A stretch of DNA of 64,000 nucleotides from Bacteroidales bacterium. GTDB lineage: Bacteria > Bacteroidota > Bacteroidia > Bacteroidales > GCA-2748055. Shown here piece by piece: positions 55,884 to 64,000 of this stretch. The position numbers were made by a program, and so were the translations under genes. The notes below the pieces were generated by a model that saw only the letters and a program-made list of their open reading frames with translations, was not told the DNA's origin and did not search any database. How positions within the stretch are numbered: position 1 is the first letter of the stretch; the number at the start of each line of letters is the position of its first letter. Location: positions 1-64,000 of the forward strand of contig JAGLOO010000064.1 of NCBI GenBank assembly GCA_023138875.1. The letters run 5' to 3'.

Positions 55884-57239
55884 CTAAAAAACGATCTCCC
55901 TTCCCATATAGAAGTCCAGGATTTTGGTGTAGAAAATGAGGACGTATTTTGAAGAAATCATCTGGGAGGTCGATTCAAACAACTGGTTGCGTGCCTCCTG
56001 GAGCTCCAGTGCTGTACCGGTACCGACCCTGAAGCGCTCTTCTGCAAACCTGTATGCTTCGTCGCTGTTGGCCACTGATTCATTGGCCGACCGGTAATTA
56101 TCGAGAGCTGCCAAGGCTTCCGTATGGTATTGCTGGATCGACTTCTGTAGTTCAAGCACCACGCTACTGTACTGGTAATCTGCGTCCTGCAATTGAATTT
56201 TCGCCTTGTTGATATTGGTCTGCACCTGCCACCTGTTAAAAATCGGGAATTGTAAACCCATAGACACCTGTTTATACTGGTTGTCATTCACCTGTTGGGT
56301 CACGGGATAATCCATGGTGGGATCGGAAGGATCCGGATCCCGTGGATTGATCAGGCCGTCACTGTAGTTGGAGTAATACAATCCTCGTGCATAAAGTCTC
56401 GGAGATCTTTTACCTTTCTGAAGGGCCAGGAACCTTTCCTGAGCCTCGATCCCAAACTCAGCACTTTTGATCTGGGGCAGGTTATCCAGCGCAAAGCGGA
56501 AAACGGAATCCAGTTTGGGGATATCCCCCATTGACGGTTCAGGGAACTCTGGCTTTTCAATCTCAAACGAGGTATGATCGGTTATGTTCATCATGTGCAT
56601 CAGATTCAGCCTGGCAATCTCCCTGGCATTGATGGCCTGGGTCAGTGTCAGTTTCACAGCAGAAAGCTGTGCATTGACCTCAAGTAGCTTTCCCCTTGGC
56701 TCATTACCGACCTCCACAAGCCTTTCCATCCGCTCCACCTGTTGCCTGGTGACCTCCACCTTATTCTCAGCCACACCTGCCAGTTCCCTGTTCCTCAATA
56801 GATCCAGGTATCCGGTCATGATGCTCAGTATAATGTTGTCCTCCATTGCTTCCAGGTCTTCCATATTCATCCTGTAGCTTGCCCGGTTCATTTTCATATT
56901 GTTCAGGTTCTGCAATCCGTTGAACAACGTCATTTCACTTTGGAGACCCAGGTCTCCCTGGCTCACATTGGCATTCTTCCATTCATAGGTTCCACGGTCA
57001 AGTACACGTCCCGAACCGAGCTGGTGTTCAATGGACCCGTTCAGATTTGGTAACAGGTCCAATTTGCTCTGCCGGAGGTCCTGATCGGTTGACTGCAGCA
57101 TCAATTCCTGCCGTTTCATCTCCAGGTTATACTGGATAGCATGGTCGATGCACCGGTCCAGTGTCCAGAGGCTATCCCCCTGCCCGAAGAGTTGAAACGC
57201 AAATACTGCTATTGTAATGGTTGTGGTGATATACTTCAT
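55884..57239 (-). CDS. TolC-family outer-membrane channel
   Basis: 451 residues with a signal peptide (ending FQLFGQ). OEP repeats: LPNLNGSIEHQLGSGRVLDR, NNMKMNRASYRMNMEDLEAM, VTRQQVERMERLVEVGNEPR, GKLLEVNAQLSAVKLTLTQA in the first half and FAEERFRVGTGTALELQEAR in the second. It is the outer-membrane half of an export system, 13 bp after the adaptor gene. It belongs to the HlyD/MacA-linked branch rather than the RND-linked paralogue at 20471. Confidence 0.93.
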   Translation of the reverse strand: MKYITTTITIAVFAFQLFGQGDSLWTLDRCIDHAIQYNLEMKRQELMLQSTDQDLRQSKLDLLPNLNGSIEHQLGSGRVLDRGTYEWKNANVSQGDLGLQSEMTLFNGLQNLNNMKMNRASYRMNMEDLEAMEDNIILSIMTGYLDLLRNRELAGVAENKVEVTRQQVERMERLVEVGNEPRGKLLEVNAQLSAVKLTLTQAINAREIARLNLMHMMNITDHTSFEIEKPEFPEPSMGDIPKLDSVFRFALDNLPQIKSAEFGIEAQERFLALQKGKRSPRLYARGLYYSNYSDGLINPRDPDPSDPTMDYPVTQQVNDNQYKQVSMGLQFPIFNRWQVQTNINKAKIQLQDADYQYSSVVLELQKSIQQYHTEALAALDNYRSANESVANSDEAYRFAEERFRVGTGTALELQEARNQLFESTSQMISSKYVLIFYTKILDFYMGREIVF

Positions 57240-57252
57240 AACAGGAATGTGC

Positions 57253-58521
57253 TTAACGGTTATGCTTCAGGATCAGTTTATCGTGGTCGGCGTAGTTCTG
57301 GTATGAGGAGACAATCACTTTCTCTCCGGGCTCAAGGCCTCCCAGCACCTCATAATACCTGGGATTCTGGCGGCCGATACTGATATCCCGTTTTACTGCA
57401 AACTCCTCTGTGGCATCCAGCACGAATACCCATTGTCCGCCCGTAGTCTGGTAAAAGCCACCCTTGGTCAGCAGTACACCCTCCTTAGATTCACCCAGTT
57501 GCAACCTGATCCGGGAAGTCTGACCAATCCTGATCTGCTTTGGGACCTCCTCCGTAAATTCCATATCCACGGCAAACCGGCCGTTCTGAACCTCCGGGTA
57601 GACCTTTCTGATAATCCCCAAATAGGGCGTGCTGGCAAAATCACATTCCCCGGTAAGTCCCCTCTGAATACGGGCAATGTAATGTTCATCGATATCAACC
57701 CTCAGTTTATAGGAATCCAGCACATTGATGGTTCCCACCCTGCTGCCATACGTGATCACCTCACCGATTTCAGGATTGAGGGTGGCCAGTTCACCGTTTA
57801 TGGTGGCTTTGATATTCAGGTTGTCCAGTCGTCTGCGGATGATCCGCATACTTTCTTCCATGCTTTGAACCGATGATTCCAGTGAATTGATCTGTATGGA
57901 CCTGTAGATCGAATCGTTGCGATAGTTTTCAATAAGCAGCGCCAGCAATTCCGATGAAGACTCGTAAGCCTCCTTTGATTGGTCAAACTCCTCCCTGGAA
58001 ATATGATCCTGTTCAAATAGGATCACATTGTTATCGTACAACCTGTGATTCTGTATTACATTAATATTCAGATTTATGATCTGCTGTTTATAATTAAGTC
58101 GGGTCTGGTCCATCTGCAGCCTGGCGGTCCGCAATTCATTGATGGCCCTGACCACCTGTGCCTCGTTATTGGTAATCTCCAGCAGGAGATTGTCATTGCT
58201 GATCCGGATGATCACATCACCCCGTTTGACCATATTCCCCTCTTCGATCAGGATCTCTTCCACCCTGCCCCCCTCAACGGCATCCAGGTAGATGGTAGTG
58301 ATGGGTTCCACAGTCCCCTGGACAGTGATATAATCCTGGAAGACATCCCGTTTAACTTCTTCAATGGTGATGCGCGATACATCCACATTGTACTTGGAGC
58401 TTTTGTCACCAAATATGATGATCCCAAATACAGCCAGCATCAAAGCGGCAAAAACAATGTACCAGATAGTTTTACGGGAAAGCCATCCTTTCTTTTCAAT
58501 TTTGCGATCCATTGGGTCCAT
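57253..58521 (-). CDS. HlyD/MacA-like periplasmic adaptor
   Basis: 422 residues from ATG 58521 (MDPMDRKIEKKGWLSRK); the frame is open to 58554 but the extra residues cover the promoter. One N-terminal transmembrane helix at about 18-38 (TIWYIVFAALMLAVFGIIIF), lipoyl halves at about 70-105 (VQGTVEPITTIYLDAVEGGR, VEEILIEEGNMVKRGDVIIR) and 225-255, a long coiled-coil hairpin at 110-220, then beta-barrel and membrane-proximal domains. By family it couples an inner-membrane transporter, usually a MacB/FtsX-type ABC pump, to TolC. The operon ends with TolC and no such pump gene follows. It is divergent from a sigma-54 activator and has a matching promoter. Confidence 0.92.
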   Translation of the reverse strand: MDPMDRKIEKKGWLSRKTIWYIVFAALMLAVFGIIIFGDKSSKYNVDVSRITIEEVKRDVFQDYITVQGTVEPITTIYLDAVEGGRVEEILIEEGNMVKRGDVIIRISNDNLLLEITNNEAQVVRAINELRTARLQMDQTRLNYKQQIINLNINVIQNHRLYDNNVILFEQDHISREEFDQSKEAYESSSELLALLIENYRNDSIYRSIQINSLESSVQSMEESMRIIRRRLDNLNIKATINGELATLNPEIGEVITYGSRVGTINVLDSYKLRVDIDEHYIARIQRGLTGECDFASTPYLGIIRKVYPEVQNGRFAVDMEFTEEVPKQIRIGQTSRIRLQLGESKEGVLLTKGGFYQTTGGQWVFVLDATEEFAVKRDISIGRQNPRYYEVLGGLEPGEKVIVSSYQNYADHDKLILKHNR

Positions 58522-58550
58522 ATGTGCAGTTTTTATTACCCATACACTCA

Positions 58551-58566
58551 GCACCTTTTATGCCAA
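58551..58566 (-). promoter_or_regulatory. Sigma-54 (-24/-12) promoter of the HlyD-TolC pair
   Basis: On the minus strand TTGGCATAAAAGGTGC: the -24 GG and the -12 GC have the exact spacing of the TGGCAC-N5-TTGCA consensus, with C to T after the first block and T to G in the second. Transcription would begin near 58540, about 19 bases before the HlyD ATG. It faces away from a sigma-54 activator gene. Confidence 0.7.
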
Positions 58567-58652
58567 AAGGAACAAAAAATTGATTATCATGATTTTAGAT
58601 GATATACTCCGGAGATGACTCTTTAAAAAGTGTTCGATTTTGGGATCAATGC

Positions 58653-58666
58653 GTACGTATTCGTAC
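58653..58666. promoter_or_regulatory. Palindrome, candidate enhancer site for the sigma-54 activator
   Basis: GTACGTATTCGTAC is a perfect 5-4-5 inverted repeat lying about 90-115 bp upstream of the sigma-54 promoter, the usual distance for NtrC-type activator binding. It is also about 120 bp upstream of the activator's own start. Confidence 0.55.
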
Positions 58667-58733
58667 ACTTCAATTAGAAAAATTGCTATATTTATATGAG
58701 AAATGTGTTGAATCTGAACGATTTGAATTAGAA

Positions 58734-58747
58734 GGCACTCTTTTTGT
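58734..58747 (+). promoter_or_regulatory. Possible weak sigma-54 promoter of the regulator genes
   Basis: GGCACTCTTTTTGT: the -24 block GGCAC is good and the second block is TTGT instead of TTGC, 36 bp before the regulator ATG. If real, the regulators would be autoactivated. The missing -12 C makes this doubtful. Confidence 0.3.
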
Positions 58748-58782
58748 GTCACATACCTATCAATCGATAATTATTTTATAAC

Positions 58783-60159
58783 ATGGAACAAAAAATTGGC
58801 AGAATCCTGGTAGTGGACGATAACGAAGACATCCTCTTTGCTCTGAAGTTATTGCTGCGTCCGCATGTAGAAATCATTGAAACCCTCACCGGCCCTGAGC
58901 GCATACCCGAGGTGATGCAGAAACAGGATTGGGATGTGATCCTCCTGGATATGAATTTTACAAAGGATGCCATCAGCGGACAGGAAGGATTCGATGCCCT
59001 TTCGCAAATCCTCGAGATTGATGCCAATGCGGTGGTGGTGTTTATCACAGCATATGGGGACGCTGAAAAGGCTGTAAAGGCTATTAAAATGGGAGCCACC
59101 GATTTTATCCTGAAACCATGGCAGAATGAAAAGATCCTGGCCACCATCAACTCGGCCATCAGTTTGCGCCGTACCAGGCTTCAGGCCCGGAATCTTAAAC
59201 TTAAGCAGCAGGAAATCAGCGCAGTACTTGATCAACCCTATACCGATTTCATTGGTCAATCTCCGGAAATGTACGAGGTATTCAACACCATTAAAAAGGT
59301 GGCGGCCACCGATGCCAATGTTTTGATCCTGGGAGAGAATGGAACAGGGAAAGAGCTTGTTGCCAGAGCACTCTACCGGAACTCACTTCGGAAAGATGAA
59401 GTGTTTATCAGTGTAGATCTGGGATCCATCCCCGAAACCCTTTTTGAAAGTGAACTTTTCGGTCACGAAAAAGGAGCCTTCACAGATGCGCATAAAATGA
59501 AACAGGGACGGTTCGAAATTGCTTCTTCCGGAACCCTTTTCCTGGATGAGATCGGAAACCTGACCTATCCCCTGCAGTCTAAGCTACTCACTGTACTCGA
59601 AGGAAGAGAGATCATGCGCGTGGGTTCCACCAAACCTATTTCTATTGATGTTCGCATGATCTGCGCCACCAACAGCAGCATTCACCAGGATGTGGCCGAC
59701 GGGGTGTTTCGCCAGGACCTTCTCTACAGGATCAATACGGTTGAGATTCCTCTTCCGTCCCTGCGGGATCGATCCGGGGATGTTCCACTTTTGGCTGACC
59801 ATTTCCTGAAGATCTACAGCAGGAAATACCGGAAATCCATTCGTAACATTCAATCCTCAGCCATTAAAAAAATGAACCAGTACAGCTGGCCGGGGAATGT
59901 GAGGGAACTCCAGCATTCCATTGAAAGGGCTGTGATCATGTGTGATGGAACCAGTCTCGGTCCCGATGACTTCATCCTCTCCTCTGCAGTGAAAAGCAAC
60001 GGTGGATTGGAGCTGGAATCCTATAACCTTGAAGACATTGAAAAGACGATCATCGAAAAAGTACTGAAAACGAACCAGGGAAATGTGACACAGGCGGCCA
60101 CCCAGCTGGGTCTGACCCGTACGTCGCTGTACAGAAGAATGGAAAAACATGGTCTTTAA
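58783..60159 (+). CDS. Sigma-54-dependent response regulator (NtrC family)
   Basis: 458 residues. Receiver at 1-125 with Asp56 in ILLDMNF; AAA+ domain at about 145-385 with Walker A LGENGTGKEL, Walker B GTLFLDEIGNL, and SWPGNVREL; Fis-type HTH at about 415-455 (GNVTQAATQLGLTRTSLYRR). The sigma-54 contact loop reads GAFTDA (231-236) rather than the classical GAFTGA, a variant found in many NtrC-like regulators of this phylum. It overlaps its cognate kinase gene by 11 bp and is divergent from the HlyD-TolC operon it likely activates. Confidence 0.96.
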   Translation: MEQKIGRILVVDDNEDILFALKLLLRPHVEIIETLTGPERIPEVMQKQDWDVILLDMNFTKDAISGQEGFDALSQILEIDANAVVVFITAYGDAEKAVKAIKMGATDFILKPWQNEKILATINSAISLRRTRLQARNLKLKQQEISAVLDQPYTDFIGQSPEMYEVFNTIKKVAATDANVLILGENGTGKELVARALYRNSLRKDEVFISVDLGSIPETLFESELFGHEKGAFTDAHKMKQGRFEIASSGTLFLDEIGNLTYPLQSKLLTVLEGREIMRVGSTKPISIDVRMICATNSSIHQDVADGVFRQDLLYRINTVEIPLPSLRDRSGDVPLLADHFLKIYSRKYRKSIRNIQSSAIKKMNQYSWPGNVRELQHSIERAVIMCDGTSLGPDDFILSSAVKSNGGLELESYNLEDIEKTIIEKVLKTNQGNVTQAATQLGLTRTSLYRRMEKHGL

Positions 60160-61501
60160 GCAATTTCGATTCAATATTGTCATTAGGGTACTTCTGCTTA
60201 CCTCCACGTGCCTTGCCCTGTTCATCACCCTGAACAGTACCTTTACCTTTACGCCCATCCTGGTGGCTGGACTGATCATCTACCAGGTATGGTCCCTGAT
60301 CCGGTACGTAGACCGTACCAACCGGGAACTGGCCAGTTTCCTGGAGTCCATCAGGTATTCTGAATTTACACGCTCTTTTCAGATCAGCGACAGTGGATCA
60401 TCGTTCGATGAACTCAACGCGGCTTTCAATGATGTCATGAAAGATTTCCAGCAGGTAAGGGCCGAACGGGAGGAACACTTTCACTATTTGCAGAGCATTG
60501 TTCAGAATATCGACATCAGCATCATTGCCTTTCAGAGGGATGGAACCGTTGAAATGATCAACCCTGCCGCGAAAAAACTCTTCCAGATAAATACACTTCG
60601 GAACATCAATAAACTGAGATCGCTGAGTGAAAATCTGGCAGACACGCTGCTGACCATCAATCCCGGCGATAATAAACTGGTAAAGGTTCAGGACGAGGAC
60701 GACATTCTGCAGTTGGCCATTTATGCCACCGAATTCAAGGTGAAGAATAAAGTGATCCTCCTGAGTACCGTTAAGAACATTCAGAATGTACTGGAAGAAC
60801 AGGAGACAGCAGCCTGGCAAAAACTGATCAGGGTACTCACCCATGAGATCATGAATTCAATTGCTCCCATCTCATCACTCTCTTCCACGGTGGAGAGCAT
60901 GGTCAAACCATTCGCAGCGGGTGCAAAAGGAGCCGCGGATATCGATGTCGAAACAGTAAAGGAGATCCAGGGAGCCCTCCAGACCATCAACAAACGCAGT
61001 ACCGGGTTGATGAACTTCGTCGAAACCTACCGGAGTCTCACCAAGATCCCGGAACCCAACTTTGAAGTTGTGAAAATGCAGGACCTCATCAACAACGTAC
61101 ACACGCTGATGAAGAAAGAGGTGCAGCAGAAAAATATCGGCCTCACCACCGGGGTTGAACCTGATACCATCGAAGTGCAGATTGACGAACAGATGATAGA
61201 GCAGGTACTGATCAATCTTATAAAGAACTCCGTTCAGGCCCTGAAAGGTTGCCAGGAAGGGATGATCCAGATCAGGGGTTTCTACAACAAACGGGGAAGG
61301 CCCACCATCCAGGTCACCGACGACGGACAGGGTATCCTGGATGATGTCATTGATAAGATATTTATCCCCTTCTTCACTACCAAGCGAAGCGGGTCGGGCA
61401 TCGGTCTGAGCCTGTCAAGGCAGATCCTCAGGTTACACGGCGGAACCATCACTGCGAAATCGAAACCCAACGAAGAAACCATCTTCACGCTGACCTTCTA
61501 A
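60149..61501 (+). CDS. Sensor histidine kinase, partner of the sigma-54 regulator
   Basis: 450 residues. Two N-terminal transmembrane helices (about 10-27 and 31-50) with almost no periplasmic loop between them, a HAMP-like linker, a PAS domain at about 105-200 (YLQSIVQNIDISIIAFQRDG), then the phosphoacceptor His232 in LTHEIMNSIAPISS. HATPase motifs are NLIKNSVQALKG near 355, DDGQGI, and GSGIGLSLSRQILRLHGG near 416. The short loop suggests sensing within the membrane or cytoplasm rather than the periplasm. Expected to phosphorylate the adjacent regulator, and so switch on the HlyD-TolC export genes. Confidence 0.95.
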   Translation: MVFKQFRFNIVIRVLLLTSTCLALFITLNSTFTFTPILVAGLIIYQVWSLIRYVDRTNRELASFLESIRYSEFTRSFQISDSGSSFDELNAAFNDVMKDFQQVRAEREEHFHYLQSIVQNIDISIIAFQRDGTVEMINPAAKKLFQINTLRNINKLRSLSENLADTLLTINPGDNKLVKVQDEDDILQLAIYATEFKVKNKVILLSTVKNIQNVLEEQETAAWQKLIRVLTHEIMNSIAPISSLSSTVESMVKPFAAGAKGAADIDVETVKEIQGALQTINKRSTGLMNFVETYRSLTKIPEPNFEVVKMQDLINNVHTLMKKEVQQKNIGLTTGVEPDTIEVQIDEQMIEQVLINLIKNSVQALKGCQEGMIQIRGFYNKRGRPTIQVTDDGQGILDDVIDKIFIPFFTTKRSGSGIGLSLSRQILRLHGGTITAKSKPNEETIFTLTF

Positions 61502-61524
61502 AAGAAAATAATTATATTAATAGC

Positions 61525-63039
61525 ATGAAAAAACTCATTGGCCTGATCTCAATCCTATGCCTTGTCTCCTCCTCGGAAGCGCAACTGAAAACCTATCTGA
61601 ACCTTGAAGCAGGTCCCCAGTGGAGCATGATCAAGGTGGTGGATCCGGGTAACTATTTCACAGATGCCAACGTGTACAGTTCCATTGCCGGTATTACCAT
61701 CGGACAGGAGGTAATGCCTAACCTATCGGTCGTAACCGGAGTCTATTACCAGCTTTACAGGGATGGGATCAACATGATCGACGACCGTCCCCAACAATCC
61801 AGGTGGACTGCTTACACCTCTTTGCTGATCCCCCTGCGGGCCGAATACAGGATACAATTGTCCGAATTCCCGGTCAGCCTTACCCCCAGGATAGGATATA
61901 TATATGGAATGTTTTCACAGCCTGAATACCCGTATGATGCAACCGGCATCCTCTCCGCCCCCGATGGAACGGCTATTTCCTATGACCTGGTCCAGGCCTT
62001 TGAAACCGAGCAACTGCATATGCTTGAAACAGGCATAAGTCTGGGCCTCAGGTTTTCCGGGTTTTGGCAGGCATCGCTCAATCTTTCCTACCTAACGGGC
62101 TTTACCGAACCCATGTCCACTGCGCTGGACTATACCGATCAGGACGGAAACAATTATTCGGCTGTCTACCAGACAAAAGGGAATACCATTTATACCACCC
62201 TTTCTTTCCATGTACCGGTGAGCAATATATGGCAGAACAAGGATTACCGGATCCGTTCGCGGATTGAAAACTCTGTGGGAAAGGGAAAACCCACCGACCG
62301 GAAGGGCCAGGTCTACATTGGAGCAGAGCTGGGATCACTCTGGCGCATTTTCAACACCACCAATCCTGCCATTGGTGCCAGGCCCATGGAGGGAAGGGGT
62401 ATTTTTCAGTATGCCAACCTTCACACTGGTGCATATGCAGGATACATGTTCAGTGATGAGCTGGGGATTGATATCGGGGTAAACTACCAGCGATCGAGTA
62501 CCTTCTATGCGCTCATGTATGACCATCAGGTAAATTTTGAAACAAAAACCCCTGCTCCCATGTTCCTGGAGGTACCACTGCGGATCAGGTATTTCTACAA
62601 CCTTTATAAGGAAAAGCTCTTTTACGTGGTATACGGTGGAGCCTCCCTGCTCACACACTTTTCATCAGAAGACTATGGTTCGGGAGGTGGACCCTTCACA
62701 TACACCTCACCCATAACCGGTAGTCCGGTTAACGCCTCCTCAACATACACTGTATCACGGACCTCACGCTTCACCCCGATGCTTCGCTTTGGTACCGGTG
62801 TTGAATACGTCCTCCCCATGGAGTTTCCGTTGATAGCTACCATGTATGTCAATTACATGCATGGTTTCATCTCTTCCGATGCGATCTTCATTAGCAATAC
62901 GGTTCCGGCGGATCCATCCGGGACTACCATCATTTATAACGGGAGTGGGTGGAGCGTTGACCTTGGTATTAAGGTACCATTCAGGTTCAATGAAAAAGGG
63001 AAATGCGGTAAGCTCCCTGAAAAAAACCAGCAGCCTTGA
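61525..63039 (+). CDS. Outer-membrane protein with two tandem beta-barrel domains
   Basis: 504 residues. Signal peptide 1-19 (ending SSEA). Residues 22-240 form one barrel-like unit (YLNLEAGPQWSMIKVVDPGN, TYLNYLTGF-type strands, IYTTLSFHVPVSNIW), then a basic linker (SRIENSVGKGKPTDRK), and residues 260-490 form a second unit with the same order of strands (VYIGAELGSLWRIFNTTNPA, YAGYMFSDELGIDIGVNYQR, FLEVPLRIRYFYNLYKEKLF, WSVDLGIKVPFRF). Each resembles the PorT/OMP_b-brl type. It starts 23 bp after the kinase gene, so it may be read with the regulators. Function unknown. Confidence 0.85.
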   Translation: MKKLIGLISILCLVSSSEAQLKTYLNLEAGPQWSMIKVVDPGNYFTDANVYSSIAGITIGQEVMPNLSVVTGVYYQLYRDGINMIDDRPQQSRWTAYTSLLIPLRAEYRIQLSEFPVSLTPRIGYIYGMFSQPEYPYDATGILSAPDGTAISYDLVQAFETEQLHMLETGISLGLRFSGFWQASLNLSYLTGFTEPMSTALDYTDQDGNNYSAVYQTKGNTIYTTLSFHVPVSNIWQNKDYRIRSRIENSVGKGKPTDRKGQVYIGAELGSLWRIFNTTNPAIGARPMEGRGIFQYANLHTGAYAGYMFSDELGIDIGVNYQRSSTFYALMYDHQVNFETKTPAPMFLEVPLRIRYFYNLYKEKLFYVVYGGASLLTHFSSEDYGSGGGPFTYTSPITGSPVNASSTYTVSRTSRFTPMLRFGTGVEYVLPMEFPLIATMYVNYMHGFISSDAIFISNTVPADPSGTTIIYNGSGWSVDLGIKVPFRFNEKGKCGKLPEKNQQP

Positions 63040-63650
63040 GTGTTGGTCCGCTCATACTAACCTGCCTGCTGATTGCCTTTCAGGACAGCAGCCTGAAGGT
63101 GGTCGATTTTGTGGACCTTCCGGGGAATTGGGGCAACAAGGAGAATGGCACCTGGTACATTGAGTTCAGGGAAACATGGATAGTTCATCAGGGCAAAGGT
63201 GGCATAATTAAGGTGGTGGACTCTTATATACCGCATAATCACATCGATCCGGAAGCTTCAACCGATTCTCTTCAATCGCTCTTTGCGGCTTGCATCAGGG
63301 AGGAGACATCTGTAAAAGGGATGATAAATCTCGGAAACATCTCATACGAATTCATACTGCTGGACCCCCAGGCCAGGAGGCTCCAGGGGGAGCTGATCGG
63401 GCTAATCACCTGGCGTTCGCCCGCCGCCAAACATTATAATCTGGAACAACAAATGCTCTCGGTCCATTTTCACGAAGTGTGGTTCATCAATCCGGTCTCC
63501 CTTCAATTCAAAAAAAAGGTGCGTGGAATTACCCCTGTGATCTGGCAGCGGAGAATGACAACCGATGGTGAACCCATCAATGATGCCGATACCGGTTTGC
63601 CCGTTTACTATAAGAATCGGCTTGAGCGTATTGAATTACGCAACCTGTAG
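63036..63650 (+). CDS. Small secreted protein, weakly GldN-like at its C-terminus
   Basis: 204 residues from a TTG that overlaps the preceding stop codon as TTGA; no ATG or GTG in frame nearby fits better. The N-terminus (SVGPLILTCLLIAFQDSS) reads as a short signal peptide. The rest is soluble; the final part (FHEVWFINPVSLQFKKKVRG, ITPVIWQRRMTTDGEPIN) recalls the end of GldN/PorN proteins of the type IX system, but the match is too weak to assert. It is translationally coupled to the two-barrel protein, which suggests a joint envelope role. Confidence 0.65.
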   Translation: MSVGPLILTCLLIAFQDSSLKVVDFVDLPGNWGNKENGTWYIEFRETWIVHQGKGGIIKVVDSYIPHNHIDPEASTDSLQSLFAACIREETSVKGMINLGNISYEFILLDPQARRLQGELIGLITWRSPAAKHYNLEQQMLSVHFHEVWFINPVSLQFKKKVRGITPVIWQRRMTTDGEPINDADTGLPVYYKNRLERIELRNL

Positions 63651-63805
63651 CCAGGTTTTATCGTCTTATTGTTATATAACCACCTAACCTGAATAATTCA
63701 TAAATTATTCTATTGCGAAACCAACCTACTGTGATAAAAGAAAATGCTCAATTTTTGATTCTCATAACGAAAACTTATGAATTAATCAGGCTAAACATAT
63801 CTGCA

Positions 63806-64000
63806 ATGAAAAAGTCATTTCTTATCATCGTTGGCGTTGCTGCCATGATGGTCTCATGGCCATCCTGCACCCAGCTTGAGGAGACCGGTAAACTGCAATT
63901 CGGTCTTGAGCTGTCTGACGATTCTGAACTAAAATCAGTAATGGCAGACCGCAATGTATCTGAGGCCCTGGTTTCCATCGCGGGTGAGAACGGAGCGTTG
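63806..64000 (+). CDS. N-terminus of a predicted lipoprotein (cut by the window end)
   Basis: 65 codons are visible from ATG 63806 to the right edge. Start MKKSFLIIVGVAAMMVSWPS followed by Cys21 gives a lipoprotein-type signal, although the lipobox is atypical (Trp-Pro-Ser before Cys). The next residues (GKLQFGLELSDDSELKSVMA) recall Bacteroidota lipoproteins of the DUF4382/DUF4493 kind, which is tentative. A 7-4-7 A/T palindrome (63692-63709) lies 97 bp upstream. Confidence 0.6.
   Translation, partial: MKKSFLIIVGVAAMMVSWPSCTQLEETGKLQFGLELSDDSELKSVMADRNVSEALVSIAGENGAL

Noticed and set aside
58599..58781. Small plus-strand frame between the divergent operons
   Set aside because: It overlaps the candidate regulatory sites and ends before the regulator start; no features of a protein.
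63692..63709. 7-4-7 A/T palindrome before the last gene
   Set aside because: Low-complexity A/T sequence where such palindromes arise by chance; kept only as a note.

Overview
The window looks like chromosome from a member of the Bacteroidota, probably a free-living Bacteroidales/Marinilabiliales-type organism. The grounds are two proteins with type IX secretion (T9SS) sorting tails, TonB receptor and lipoprotein genes of Bacteroidota style, a lone LptF/LptG permease fused into a glycosyltransferase operon, DUF4251 and START-like proteins typical of the phylum, A/T-rich ribosome-binding regions, and several promoters with the phylum's TAnnTTTG -7 element. The species cannot be fixed from the sequence.

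Layout. 1-8.9 kb (minus strand): an accessory secreted-protein cassette. It holds a giant SpvB/FG-GAP/YD-repeat (RHS) protein whose C-terminus runs off the left edge, preceded by a short T9SS-tail protein carrying one YD-like motif and a peptidase-S74 (self-cleaving chaperone) protein, with a small HTH regulator upstream. 8.9-12.1 kb: a DUF4143 ATPase flanked by about 114-bp direct repeats and preceded by three 23-bp repeats at exact 33-bp spacing, then a beheaded ECF sigma factor with its putative membrane partner. 12.1-16.3 kb: an esterase-TPR protein, an OmpA/PD40 protein and a metallo-hydrolase. 16.3-22.5 kb: a complete tripartite RND efflux operon led by its TetR repressor, with a perfect palindrome at the promoter. 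22.5-26.6 kb: gene debris (a nitroreductase tail, a frameshifted IS30 transposase) around a P-loop ATPase that has lost its Walker B acids, a live nitroreductase and a sugar transporter. 26.6-33.2 kb: a packed plus-strand operon (START-like, LptG, two glycosyltransferases, ribBA, fmt). 33.1-43.7 kb: housekeeping (glucosaminidase, cytidine deaminase, RluA, panB, dnaK, subtilase, xseAB). 43.7-49.5 kb: a large hybrid sensor kinase and a TonB receptor under a TPP riboswitch, pointing to uptake of thiamine or a precursor. 49.6-55.9 kb: CCA-adding enzyme, EEP-family protein, beta-helix lipoprotein, amidohydrolase, small barrel. 55.9-61.5 kb: an HlyD-TolC pair divergent from a sigma-54 activator and its sensor kinase; a good sigma-54 promoter and an upstream palindrome lie between them. 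61.5-64 kb: a tandem two-barrel outer-membrane protein, a small secreted protein and the start of a lipoprotein.

The strongest candidates for something undescribed are the S74 / YD-T9SS / giant RHS gene trio, the self-contained sigma-54 two-component circuit that appears to drive an HlyD-TolC pair lacking an inner-membrane pump, and the periodic repeat array in front of the DUF4143 ATPase. No rRNA, tRNA or CRISPR array was seen. All domain and function calls come from reading the translated sequence by eye, without database searches.
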